A DNA stretch of 39,913 bases, taken from Lentimicrobium sp. (GTDB taxonomy: Bacteria; Bacteroidota; Bacteroidia; Bacteroidales; Lentimicrobiaceae). The notes beneath the pieces are model-generated. The model saw nothing but the letters and a program-made list of their open reading frames with translations. It was not told the origin of the DNA and searched no databases. The position numbers and the translations under genes were made by a program. The stretch covers positions 1 to 39,913 of the forward strand of contig JANJXJ010000060.1 in NCBI GenBank assembly GCA_024709105.1, written 5' to 3'. Below are positions 14,505-22,076 of this stretch, piece by piece; positions within the stretch are counted from its first letter, which is position 1; every line of letters starts with the position of its first letter.

Positions 14505-15623
14505 TTATTGCTTCAACATTATATTTCGGGACAACTCTTTTTCTCCTTCTTCAATCCGTTTTAAATGACAAAATAAAAGCTGGCCGGTTTTTTCATCTCT
14601 TAAATGCATTCCGTTTCCCTCACAAAATTTATAATGTTCACAGTCAGCACATATGCCTGTCTTAGTCCAGCTTTTATCACGAAAAACAGAGTATCTGTTC
14701 TCCCATATTTCCCTGAAATTGTCTTTATAAATGTTTCCCTGAATGAAATTCTCTCTCAGGTTCGGGCAAGCTGATATTGAACCATCGGCCAATATTGAAG
14801 CAATATTTATCCCCGCCCTGCAAATAAAGAAATTATCTCTGACTTTTTGTTCGTAATTACCTAAAAATCCTTCGCAACCATAGTTTAGGTTTATCTCCCC
14901 TTCTTTTCTGGTTTGTGATATAAAATCAAACAACCCTTTAAAATTTACCGGGTTAAGTTGTAATTCTTTATGATCTTTGGCTCTGCCTGTTGGAAAAATA
15001 GTAAATATTCTCCATTCCCCGATTCCGGCTTTAATCAGCAATTCCTTGATTTGATTCAGCTCACTAAAATTTCGTTGATTTACACAGGTTACAACATCAT
15101 AAACTATTCCCGGAATTGATGGCAGCAAACGAACTGCGTTAAGCGCAGAAGAAAAACTATTTGAGTTTCCTCTCAGCCAGTTATGGCTTTCTTCTAATCC
15201 GTCAAGACTTACAGTAATTGCTCTTAGGCCGGCATCTAACAGAGATTCAATTCTATGTTTGTTTAACAACATTCCATTCGATACTATTCCCCAGGGGAAA
15301 CCTCTTTTATATAATTCAGCCCCTGTTTGTTCCAGATCTGTGCGCAGTAATGCCTCTCCTCCAGTTAATACTATCATCGTTTTATTTGGATTAACAATAC
15401 CCGATATTTCATCAATCGCTCTTAAAAAATCTTTGGCAGGCATATCCTTTACTGATGCATCTTTTTTACAATCGCTGCCGCAGTGAATACATTTCAAATT
15501 ACAACGCAAGGTACATTCCCATAGGATATAATTTAACTGGTGGATTTTACTTTCGTTGTCTTTGTATTGTTTAAATAGGTTAAGAGCAATTTTTTTGCGT
15601 AGAGAGATTCTATTTGATTTCAT
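14505..15623 (-). CDS. Radical SAM/SPASM enzyme of a radical SAM/lipoprotein system
   Basis: A 372-residue radical SAM protein. The [4Fe-4S]-SAM motif CX3CX2C is C41, C45, C48 in CTLRCNLKCIHCGSDC, followed by LTGGEAL (86-92). The C-terminal SPASM region has seven cysteines (C250, C268, C286, C325, C328, C334, C352) in the CX2CX5C arrangement with a last distant Cys, enough to bind two auxiliary clusters. Such enzymes modify peptides or proteins. The sequence and the partner gene agree with the Bacteroidota rSAM/lipoprotein system (TIGR04133 with TIGR04134, from memory). Its start overlaps the stop of the lipoprotein gene by 14 bases, so the two are co-transcribed. The likely substrate is the lipoprotein, although modification has not been shown to my knowledge. 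Confidence 0.85.
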   Translation of the reverse strand: MKSNRISLRKKIALNLFKQYKDNESKIHQLNYILWECTLRCNLKCIHCGSDCKKDASVKDMPAKDFLRAIDEISGIVNPNKTMIVLTGGEALLRTDLEQTGAELYKRGFPWGIVSNGMLLNKHRIESLLDAGLRAITVSLDGLEESHNWLRGNSNSFSSALNAVRLLPSIPGIVYDVVTCVNQRNFSELNQIKELLIKAGIGEWRIFTIFPTGRAKDHKELQLNPVNFKGLFDFISQTRKEGEINLNYGCEGFLGNYEQKVRDNFFICRAGINIASILADGSISACPNLRENFIQGNIYKDNFREIWENRYSVFRDKSWTKTGICADCEHYKFCEGNGMHLRDEKTGQLLFCHLKRIEEGEKELSRNIMLKQ

Positions 15624-16044
15624 TTTCAGGATTCAGTTTCGTGTCAAATTCTTTAGTTGCTTCACCGCTATACCAATCGCCATCACCACCTGTAAACTCA
15701 GGGTTTTTAAATTCTACAATAGTATCCAGTACATTAAATTCACCATTTGTTTCTCCATCAATATCCCTGAATTCAATATGATAGGTTTGGTCTGAAGGTG
15801 ACCCCCATTTGTCCGCAATCTGATATTCTCCCCTGGCGTTTGTAAAAGAAGTATCACCTTCCATTGACACTCTGATGTTTTCAATTGGCTGGTCGGTTAC
15901 AGATGATCTTACTTTTCCTTTAACTACAAATTTAGCAGAAGGTGTTCCATATTCATCTTTTGAATCGCAGGCTGTAGAAAATCCCAGCATTGTTAACAAT
16001 CCGGCAATCAATACGTTGTAGGTTTTAAGGAATCTGATTTTCAT
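15610..16044 (-). CDS. Lipoprotein partner of the radical SAM enzyme
   Basis: A 144-residue lipoprotein. The signal peptide ends LLTMLGFSTAC, with C26 as the lipidated residue. The next residues DSKDEYG are acidic after a Lys, like the lipoprotein export signal (K followed by D/E) that sends Bacteroidota lipoproteins to the cell surface. Residues about 40-75 (VVKGKVRSSVTDQPIENIRV, then GEYQIADKWG) form a carboxypeptidase-regulatory-like beta sandwich. The tail has GGDGDWYSGEAT (118-129), a conspicuous glycine/aromatic motif. It fits the family that I remember as TIGR04134, found next to TIGR04133 radical SAM enzymes. Apart from C26 it has no cysteine, so a Cys-based thioether is unlikely. A -7-like element lies 150 bases upstream. 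Confidence 0.78.
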   Translation of the reverse strand: MKIRFLKTYNVLIAGLLTMLGFSTACDSKDEYGTPSAKFVVKGKVRSSVTDQPIENIRVSMEGDTSFTNARGEYQIADKWGSPSDQTYHIEFRDIDGETNGEFNVLDTIVEFKNPEFTGGDGDWYSGEATKEFDTKLNPENEIK

Positions 16045-16193
16045 AGTTATTGGATTTCTTTCAATTCAATGATGTGTGTTTTGTGCAACTACTCTTTTTG
16101 CTTGCCCACAAAGAAAAAACTTTCAACACAAGAGTCAATACTGCTCAGCATTCACATTTGCTTCAGCAAAAATGCAAGGCAGTTAGATCCCTC

Positions 16194-16201
16194 CAAATTT
16201 A
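16194..16201 (-). promoter_or_regulatory. -7 element for the radical SAM/lipoprotein operon
   Basis: On the minus strand TAAATTTG fits TAnnTTTG and would start transcription near 16188, leaving a leader of about 145 bases before the lipoprotein ATG. A clear TTG at the -33 position is not seen. The long leader is unusual beside the short leaders elsewhere in the window. Confidence 0.4.
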
Positions 16202-16302
16202 CCAAGTTTAATTATTCCATAGCTATAGAAAAAATTAAATCATGAATTTCACGAAGCAGGATAACCCTTTTTGATGGAGTAAATTGGCAAACGTATGTTT
16301 TT

Positions 16303-17310
16303 CTAATTCTTTAGTGCGTTTGGCGCCTCAGTTTCTATTTTCACTGCCCAGGTTATTTTTCTTAGTCTTTCCTGAATTATTTTTAAAGTATTTAAAATTT
16401 CGTCTTCTACAGGAAACATTCCATATACCAGATTTTTAAAATTGCCGGTATATGAGCCTCTCAGCTCATTCCAAACACTTTCCGGGTCTTTAAAAATAAG
16501 TGCTTCAGCAGGATGATGAATTAACCACTTGTTATTGTTTTTGAAACTTACCACATCATCATTGGCTACTTTCACAAGCATTTGATCAAAATCCTTTGAG
16601 TAAAAAAATGCTGAAAATTCTTTATGCATCAGCAGCTTATGTAAATCGTAGGTGTGACGTATCTTTTTCCTTAAATTGTTAACCGGGTCTGTACTATAAG
16701 AAAACCGAATCAAACTCATAATTTTTTCACAAATGGTTCTTACTGGTTCTAAAGACATTAAGTCAAATGGGAGCAATCCATTTTCTTCAGCAATCTCAGA
16801 TTGATTATTATTTAACATCATTTGTCCTGCAAACGATATGATACTTTTGGTGGTGCAAGGCTCAAAATATCCTAGCCAGGTTGATTCCAATATGATAACA
16901 TCTCTAATTTGTCCATAATCACCTTTAAATTCTTTGTTGTAAGCGTGCGCTGTTTTACGAATCATGCCCTTTTTATGCGTAATTCCTTCAATGTGAACTT
17001 CGGGCAATACGGTTTCTACAACAGTGCTAACTTCCTTTAATTTTGTTTTTAATTTGTTGTCTGTTTCACCTTCCCGCCTCAATACAATCAGGTCAATATC
17101 TTCTGAAAAACGTTCAATCAGATTATAACACTTTGATAGTGAGGTTCCTCCTTTAAACACGGTATCTTTCCCGGTTTCATTATTGAAAATGGTAAATAAG
17201 ACATAGGTTACCCAATAATCCTTTTCAACATATTCGGGCTGCAGGTTCATCTGCTGAGCGGTATACCTGATAGCATCTCTGTAAAGTGAAATGTTTTTGT
17301 GCAGTTTCAT
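16303..17310 (-). CDS. AbiEii-type nucleotidyltransferase toxin (type IV toxin-antitoxin)
   Basis: A 335-residue protein of the AbiEii/DUF1814 nucleotidyltransferase family. The signature is VFKGGTSLSKCYNLIERFSE (51-70) followed directly by DIDL, giving GG(54-55), K60 and the acidic pair D71/D73 of a DNA polymerase-beta-like active site. The conserved LRKKIRHTYDLHKLL region follows at about 214-228. Family toxins inhibit growth, often by adding nucleotides to tRNA, and are countered by an AbiEi partner. The preceding gene (17307-18035) overlaps this start by four bases and has the matching antitoxin architecture. The active-site residues are intact. Such pairs act in phage defence by abortive infection or as stabilisation modules. 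Confidence 0.85.
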   Translation of the reverse strand: MKLHKNISLYRDAIRYTAQQMNLQPEYVEKDYWVTYVLFTIFNNETGKDTVFKGGTSLSKCYNLIERFSEDIDLIVLRREGETDNKLKTKLKEVSTVVETVLPEVHIEGITHKKGMIRKTAHAYNKEFKGDYGQIRDVIILESTWLGYFEPCTTKSIISFAGQMMLNNNQSEIAEENGLLPFDLMSLEPVRTICEKIMSLIRFSYSTDPVNNLRKKIRHTYDLHKLLMHKEFSAFFYSKDFDQMLVKVANDDVVSFKNNNKWLIHHPAEALIFKDPESVWNELRGSYTGNFKNLVYGMFPVEDEILNTLKIIQERLRKITWAVKIETEAPNALKN

Positions 17311-18035
17311 TCAATGTGCCATTTTGATTTAACCGGCAAATCAGATTCATTTATGCCTAATTTGATAATAGTAAGCGGATGAAGGCTTTCTTTCAATTTT
17401 TCCAGCCCTTTCATACTGATGCCATTTTTTTCTAAAATAGCTCCTAACAAAGCCCTTACCCTTGGAGGATAGTTTAAAGCATATTTGATTAATAATTCGG
17501 TCTGCCTTTCATTAAGCTCTTTAACAATGGCACTTAATCTGCTGATTGCACGGGATACCGGACAATCGGGAATGCGTTTGATGTCTTTGAAAGCATCCAG
17601 CAATCCCAACATCTCATAGTTGTTGTCAGTTACTTCGGCGTAGCTTTTAACTGCATCGGCTTTTAGTGCGCCACTGTTGATGTTAATGCGTTTACTGCGG
17701 CTGGCAATTTTTACACGATATGCCAGTTGAGTGGTTAATCCAAGGCGATTGTATAGCGATGTGCCTGTTTCATAGGCTACCCGTTTGCCATTTTCAAACA
17801 AATAGGGCCGGAGCAGTTCGCTGTAATCGGGCTTCAATTCACCAAAAACTGTTTGCTCGGGTTTGTAAAATACGCCTTTTGACACTTTCTTAATCAATCC
17901 CTCTTTCCGAAAACGTTCCAATGCTTTGGCAGCTGTGGTATAGTCTTCTTTTGCTATACACAAATCTTCATATCCAAAGGTTTTTCCTTCGGGTAATTGT
18001 TTGATTCGTTTGCGTATTTCTGCTGCCAATGCCAT
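17307..18035 (-). CDS. AbiEi-like/DUF6088 antitoxin
   Basis: A 242-residue protein with an N-terminal winged helix (IRKRIKQLPEGKTFGYEDLC ... KALERFRKEGLIKKVSKGVF, about residues 5-55). A middle domain follows with RVAYETGTSLYNRLGLTTQL and a C-terminal helical part. It corresponds to the DUF6088/AbiEi-type antitoxins that bind their own promoter and neutralise AbiEii without forming a stable complex. The gene overlaps the toxin start by 4 bases (ATGA-type coupling). The ATG lies just four bases beyond a perfect TAACTTTG -7 element, so the mRNA is probably leaderless. A 14-bp inverted repeat over the -33 box is the likely binding site. Confidence 0.82.
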   Translation of the reverse strand: MALAAEIRKRIKQLPEGKTFGYEDLCIAKEDYTTAAKALERFRKEGLIKKVSKGVFYKPEQTVFGELKPDYSELLRPYLFENGKRVAYETGTSLYNRLGLTTQLAYRVKIASRSKRININSGALKADAVKSYAEVTDNNYEMLGLLDAFKDIKRIPDCPVSRAISRLSAIVKELNERQTELLIKYALNYPPRVRALLGAILEKNGISMKGLEKLKESLHPLTIIKLGINESDLPVKSKWHIE

Positions 18036-18039
18036 ATTA

Positions 18040-18068
18040 CAAAGTTAGTTAAAATTTTATAATGTCAA
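18040..18068 (-). promoter_or_regulatory. Promoter of the AbiE pair (TTG-N18-TAACTTTG), leaderless
   Basis: On the minus strand TTG at 18068-18066 and TAACTTTG at 18047-18040 are separated by 18 bases. Transcription should start at or next to the antitoxin ATG (18035). This is the best promoter match in the first half of the window. Confidence 0.65.
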
Positions 18069-18097
18069 GTTATTGGCGCAGAAAACTTGACATTATA
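18058..18097. promoter_or_regulatory. Perfect 14-bp inverted repeat, candidate AbiEi operator
   Basis: TATAATGTCAAGTT (18058-18071) and AACTTGACATTATA (18084-18097) are exact reverse complements with a 12-bp spacer. The left arm covers the -33 TTG of the antitoxin promoter. AbiEi antitoxins are known to bind inverted repeats of this scale and to repress their own operon. The arm-to-arm distance of 26 bp is about 2.5 helical turns. Confidence 0.7.
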
Positions 18098-18113
18098 TAT
18101 AATATATCAGTAG

Positions 18114-18306
18114 TGACCGACTAAACCAAAAAATGGCAGAATTATGTGTTCGAGATTCCTCACTACGTTCGGAATGACAGGCAGTTACCTTTTTTTGGGA
18201 GGGGGTAGGCGGCGGCTTCGCTGCCGCCTACCCCCTCCCCGCCAAAATCGTCTGAAAGCCTTGTCATTTCGAGCGTAGCGAGAAATCCCGTAGTTTTTGT
18301 CGGTCA
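18114..18306. mobile_element. 193-bp palindromic MITE-like element
   Basis: The ends TGACCGAC (18114-18121) and GTCGGTCA (18299-18306) are perfect inverted repeats. Inside, CGAGATTCCTCACTACGTTC and TTTCGAGCGTAGCGAGAAAT are imperfect inverted copies of the widespread GAGATTTCTCGCTACGCTCG-type palindrome. In the centre a 17-bp perfect stem (18197-18213 with 18223-18239) encloses GGCTTCGCT. No transposase is present. It lies downstream of the glycosidase operon, so it may also end transcription before the AbiE promoter. No target-site duplication is clear. Confidence 0.7.
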
Positions 18307-18383
18307 ATAATGATAATATACTCACAAAATCCCCAGGTCAGTTAAGGTAAAGTGGCTGTAAAATTTCCCGGCAGATCCCCGTT

Positions 18384-20291
18384 TCAGAATGTAACCTGTC
18401 TTAAAACAGTTTTGCCTATGGGAATTAGTTTCACACTTTCCGGTTGACCGGTTTTCTGGTTGATGAGTTGGGTAAGAATCTTACCTTCTTCATATTTTAT
18501 TGCTGCGTCATTTATAAAGGTAAATCTTTCTGCAGATAATGGTTCATAAGTGTAGTCCATGAAATTACCTGCATAGACTTTCCCCGGTATTTCTTTTGCA
18601 TCAATCGGCAAGGCAAAGAGCAAAGCACCATAAGAAAAATAATGCAAGCCGTTGTTGTCGGTGTTAACCTTAACCTCTGCAACAAAAGAAACTTTTACCA
18701 CATCATTTGCTGAAAATTCTCTTTCAATCACTAAAAAACCGTCCTCAATTACATATTCCTCATTCGTTTCTAAATCCCTTGCCCAATTGGGTTTCCTGAT
18801 TTTAAGTACGAATTTTGATGATCCGGTTTGAGCTATTCTGAATTCGAGATCATTTTTGTAAGGATATTCTGTAATGGTTTCAATTTTAATATGATTGCCT
18901 TCAATTGTAGTTTCCAGAACATTAGGCATTAAAAGTGCGGCAACCAATGTATTCCCGTTTTCCATCATCCAGGAATTCTGGACAAAATAGGGCGTAATCC
19001 GGCCTGCATTGGGATTACAGCAAACGGCAACATCCTGATGAGCAGGGGAATATTTGTAGCGGGTTTGCTTTCTTCCGGGTTCTGCTTCTCCGTTTTTTGT
19101 TCCCGACATTTCAAAAGAATTATCGGTTTTTAAATAGGCAATGCATGAGTGTTCAGGATTTCTGGAGCCCTGCGCAGCATTATAAAAACCGTTTTCAATG
19201 TTATCTCCAACCCGGGCGTTCCCGGTTTTCTGAAGCAATAGGCTATAACTATCAAGCAATTCCTGTAACGAACAATATTCATAGCCGGTATGAGTCGCAT
19301 CTGCGTTGCGCCCGGCAATCCACTCATCGCCTATGGCACCACCACTTATGGTGATTGCATCGTTTATTCTTTTCAGGTAAATATCGAGCGCTTTTGAAAG
19401 TTCTGAATCACGGGAAGCATATTTTGCAATAATTAAGGTCCTGATATGCTCAAACGTATGCACTCCGTGTGATGTAAGTTTATAGTCAGGATTCAGGATG
19501 TTTTTCAATTGTGCATCCGCTTCGGATTGATAAGTATCTGAAAAATCCTTGTAAAGAAATAAGGCATAAGTTCTGTATTTTTCATCTCCGGTATGAAAAT
19601 ACAGCCGCTCCAGAACATCGGTAAATGTTAGTCCATGCGAAACACCGCCGTTAAATGAATTTCCCGAATAGAAAGGGCTTGAAGCATAAACAGGATAATT
19701 CTGCATTACATTATCCACTGCCCTTTCTACGGCTTTAAACACCTTTTCATCTTTTGAAAACTCGTAATACGCAAGCAAACCTCTGAACAAAGTTGCTTTC
19801 GACCACAATTCGCCATTTTCAGAATTGAATTTGTAGCGCAGTTCTTTATCGTAAATTCCAATGTAGCCATCTTCATCCTGAGTTTTCAAAATCGTTTCAA
19901 CATACCTTGTAACTTTATCGATCCCTGTTTTATCGTCGCACAATATTACATTACGCAAATAACCATCCCACCAGTTCGACTGGGTTTCGCTGTTCCACCA
20001 TTTGTACTGCTCATCCCCTTCGGCATCACCTTCTTTCATATTACCCAGGTCTTTTGCTTTTGAATGTTTGTGAATGCGGCCTGTACCATAAATAGGGTCA
20101 TTAATCAATTCCGGAACAATCTGATCAAGATTGCCCACAAAACCTTCAATGTCGCTTTGCATTTGTTCTTTTACCCATCCTGCTGGTTTTATGCTTCCAA
20201 AAGGGAATGGCACAAATTTTTCTCCGGGCAATTCCTGTGCAGTGGCTGATGAAATTATCATACAAAAAATCAGTTTTAGATATCTGCTCAT
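18384..20291 (-). CDS. GH127 glycosidase (beta-L-arabinofuranosidase family), exported
   Basis: A 635-residue protein with a short signal peptide (LIFCMIISSATAQ, cleavage near residue 19) and an (alpha/alpha)6-barrel of GH127 (DUF1680). The zinc/thiolate site is intact: E338 and C340 in HTGYEYCSLQELL, and the C424-C425 pair in DVAVCCNPNAGR. In the Bifidobacterium enzyme HypBA1 the equivalent Glu-x-Cys and Cys-Cys hold zinc, and one of the Cys is the nucleophile. A C-terminal beta-sandwich follows (about 440-635). Expected activity is release of L-arabinofuranose or a related sugar in the periplasm. It is the third gene of a three-gene operon, 18 bp behind the tandem esterase; the element at 18114-18306 follows. 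Confidence 0.88.
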   Translation of the reverse strand: MSRYLKLIFCMIISSATAQELPGEKFVPFPFGSIKPAGWVKEQMQSDIEGFVGNLDQIVPELINDPIYGTGRIHKHSKAKDLGNMKEGDAEGDEQYKWWNSETQSNWWDGYLRNVILCDDKTGIDKVTRYVETILKTQDEDGYIGIYDKELRYKFNSENGELWSKATLFRGLLAYYEFSKDEKVFKAVERAVDNVMQNYPVYASSPFYSGNSFNGGVSHGLTFTDVLERLYFHTGDEKYRTYALFLYKDFSDTYQSEADAQLKNILNPDYKLTSHGVHTFEHIRTLIIAKYASRDSELSKALDIYLKRINDAITISGGAIGDEWIAGRNADATHTGYEYCSLQELLDSYSLLLQKTGNARVGDNIENGFYNAAQGSRNPEHSCIAYLKTDNSFEMSGTKNGEAEPGRKQTRYKYSPAHQDVAVCCNPNAGRITPYFVQNSWMMENGNTLVAALLMPNVLETTIEGNHIKIETITEYPYKNDLEFRIAQTGSSKFVLKIRKPNWARDLETNEEYVIEDGFLVIEREFSANDVVKVSFVAEVKVNTDNNGLHYFSYGALLFALPIDAKEIPGKVYAGNFMDYTYEPLSAERFTFINDAAIKYEEGKILTQLINQKTGQPESVKLIPIGKTVLRQVTF

Positions 20292-20309
20292 TGGTTTGGT
20301 TTTTAATTT

Positions 20310-22076
20310 TTACCTGCCGAAGATAAATATTAGTGCTTCGGGTAATCTTTTGTTCCATGAAGACTCTGTATGTTCAGCATCTTTTTGGTAAATTGTTTTC
20401 CAATTCTTTTCCGGAACCTTATGCTTTATCATCAATTGGTCTATTTTTCTTTGGGTTGGATGGTACAGAATATCCAGTCCGGAATCTGCAACATCCATAA
20501 ATATTTTATTGCTCTTACCAATTAGTGGTAGTTTTTCATCGAAATATGCAATCACCTGACCAGGAAAAGGATTATTCTCAGTTTGAAAAATCCCAATCCA
20601 ATGTGTTGATAAACAAATAGCTGAACCAAAAACACCGGGATATTCAAGCAAGGCATAGGCAGAAATAATACCTCCTGCACTACTCCCCATAATGGCCGTA
20701 TTTGCTTTGTCTTTTTTGGTGGAATACGATGAGTCTACAAAAGGTTTTAACTCTTCGACTATAAATTTTAAATAATTATCGGAATAGGGTTTAAAGCTGC
20801 TGTTTGTCCTGCTTTTTTCATTCAGCTTATCACTTACAAATTCCTGTTCTTCTTTTGTAAGTTGATAAAAAACTTTCTCAGGAAGATATTCCTGCAACCG
20901 ATTCGCGTTTCCGTTATTAATTCCTACCACAATTATTTCCGGAATTGCGCCGTTTTCAGCGAGCTCTGTAACTATATCATCCACATCCCATGCCTGATTG
21001 TTCCAGGTATTAGACGCATCGAAAAGCAGCTGTCCATCGTGGGCATATAAAACGGGATATTTTTTATTCGGATGATAATCTTCAGGCAACCATATGTCTA
21101 TATTTCTGCCGGGAATATACTTTGATTTGAAATTTTCAATATGGTCGATTTTGCCTTTTGGCGTTTCCTGAAGTTTCCGCTTTTTTAACAAATATTCCAA
21201 TGGAATTTCCAAATGTTTGGCCCAATCTGTTTCATTGTGACCAGAACCTTCAAATACCAGGGATTTGTAGTTGTAATCCTTAAAGCCAAAGTCCCTGAAT
21301 AATTCATCAATAATTCGTTGATAATTATTGTAATACTGATCTGCTTCCTTTGTCCCATGGTCCTGATATACCCTTAAATCCAATGGGGATGGCATATGTT
21401 TTTGAAAATAATTGAATGCCGCAATCGGTATATCCGAATTGGGCTGACGCTGACCAATCCATGCTGTAGATAGCCCCATTACCCCACCAAACTTCTGAGG
21501 ATATTTGGAAACTGCATACATTGAGATGAGTCCGCCCATGCTGCTACCCCCGATAAATGTATGTTTTTTTCCGGTGTTCACGCTAAAATGGGCTTCAATA
21601 TGGGGCATTAACTCATCTGTAATGAATTTTAAATAATTGTCAGACTGAGGGATGTTTTGCAGCCAGGTATTCAAAAACTCTTTTTTGAAGTCTTCCCTTA
21701 AATCATCAAGAAAAACCTGAGGGAAATATTCGGAATGTCTGTATTTCCCATTGTTCCATATTCCTACTACAATTGTTGCATTTATCTTATTTTCATCAAT
21801 TAAGCGTTGCATAGTTTCATCAACGCCCCATTCCTGCTTATTCCAGGTGTTTGCAGAATCAAAAAGCATCTGACCATCATGTAAATAAAGTACGTCATAA
21901 AATTGACCCTCTGAATAATTATCGGGCAACCAAACGTCGATGTTTCTTGGTGTTACATATTTTGATTGAAAATTTTCAATTCGTAAAAGTTTGCCAGAAG
22001 CTACATTTGGCAATGCACTTTGTGCAAAGGATGCAATGTGCAGATACACGAATAAAAAGATCAAAGATATTCTCAT
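20310..22076 (-). CDS. Exported tandem esterase: two fused EstD-type alpha/beta-hydrolase domains
   Basis: A 588-residue protein with a signal peptide (ISLIFLFVYLHIASFAQ) and two homologous esterase domains joined head to tail. Domain 1 (about 30-300) has DVLYLHDGQMLFDSANTWNK, nucleophile S179 in GGSSMGG, D239 in VYQDHG and H280 in EGSGHNE. Domain 2 (about 308-588) has PVLYAHDGQLLFDASNTWNN, S466 in MGSSAGG, D531 in DVADSG and H569 in DAEHTE. Both triads look complete. Such domains remove acyl groups (feruloyl, acetyl) from polysaccharides. The gene overlaps the GH92 stop by 4 bases and lies 18 bp before GH127, so the three are one operon. The two domains differ enough to suggest different substrates. 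Confidence 0.85.
   Translation of the reverse strand: MRISLIFLFVYLHIASFAQSALPNVASGKLLRIENFQSKYVTPRNIDVWLPDNYSEGQFYDVLYLHDGQMLFDSANTWNKQEWGVDETMQRLIDENKINATIVVGIWNNGKYRHSEYFPQVFLDDLREDFKKEFLNTWLQNIPQSDNYLKFITDELMPHIEAHFSVNTGKKHTFIGGSSMGGLISMYAVSKYPQKFGGVMGLSTAWIGQRQPNSDIPIAAFNYFQKHMPSPLDLRVYQDHGTKEADQYYNNYQRIIDELFRDFGFKDYNYKSLVFEGSGHNETDWAKHLEIPLEYLLKKRKLQETPKGKIDHIENFKSKYIPGRNIDIWLPEDYHPNKKYPVLYAHDGQLLFDASNTWNNQAWDVDDIVTELAENGAIPEIIVVGINNGNANRLQEYLPEKVFYQLTKEEQEFVSDKLNEKSRTNSSFKPYSDNYLKFIVEELKPFVDSSYSTKKDKANTAIMGSSAGGIISAYALLEYPGVFGSAICLSTHWIGIFQTENNPFPGQVIAYFDEKLPLIGKSNKIFMDVADSGLDILYHPTQRKIDQLMIKHKVPEKNWKTIYQKDAEHTESSWNKRLPEALIFIFGR

Noticed and set aside
14345-14665. 106-codon plus-strand frame beginning in the 7-bp repeats
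   Set aside because: Its first part (FVFYPLSFVFYLLS) is translated tandem repeat and the rest overlaps the 3' end of the radical SAM gene.
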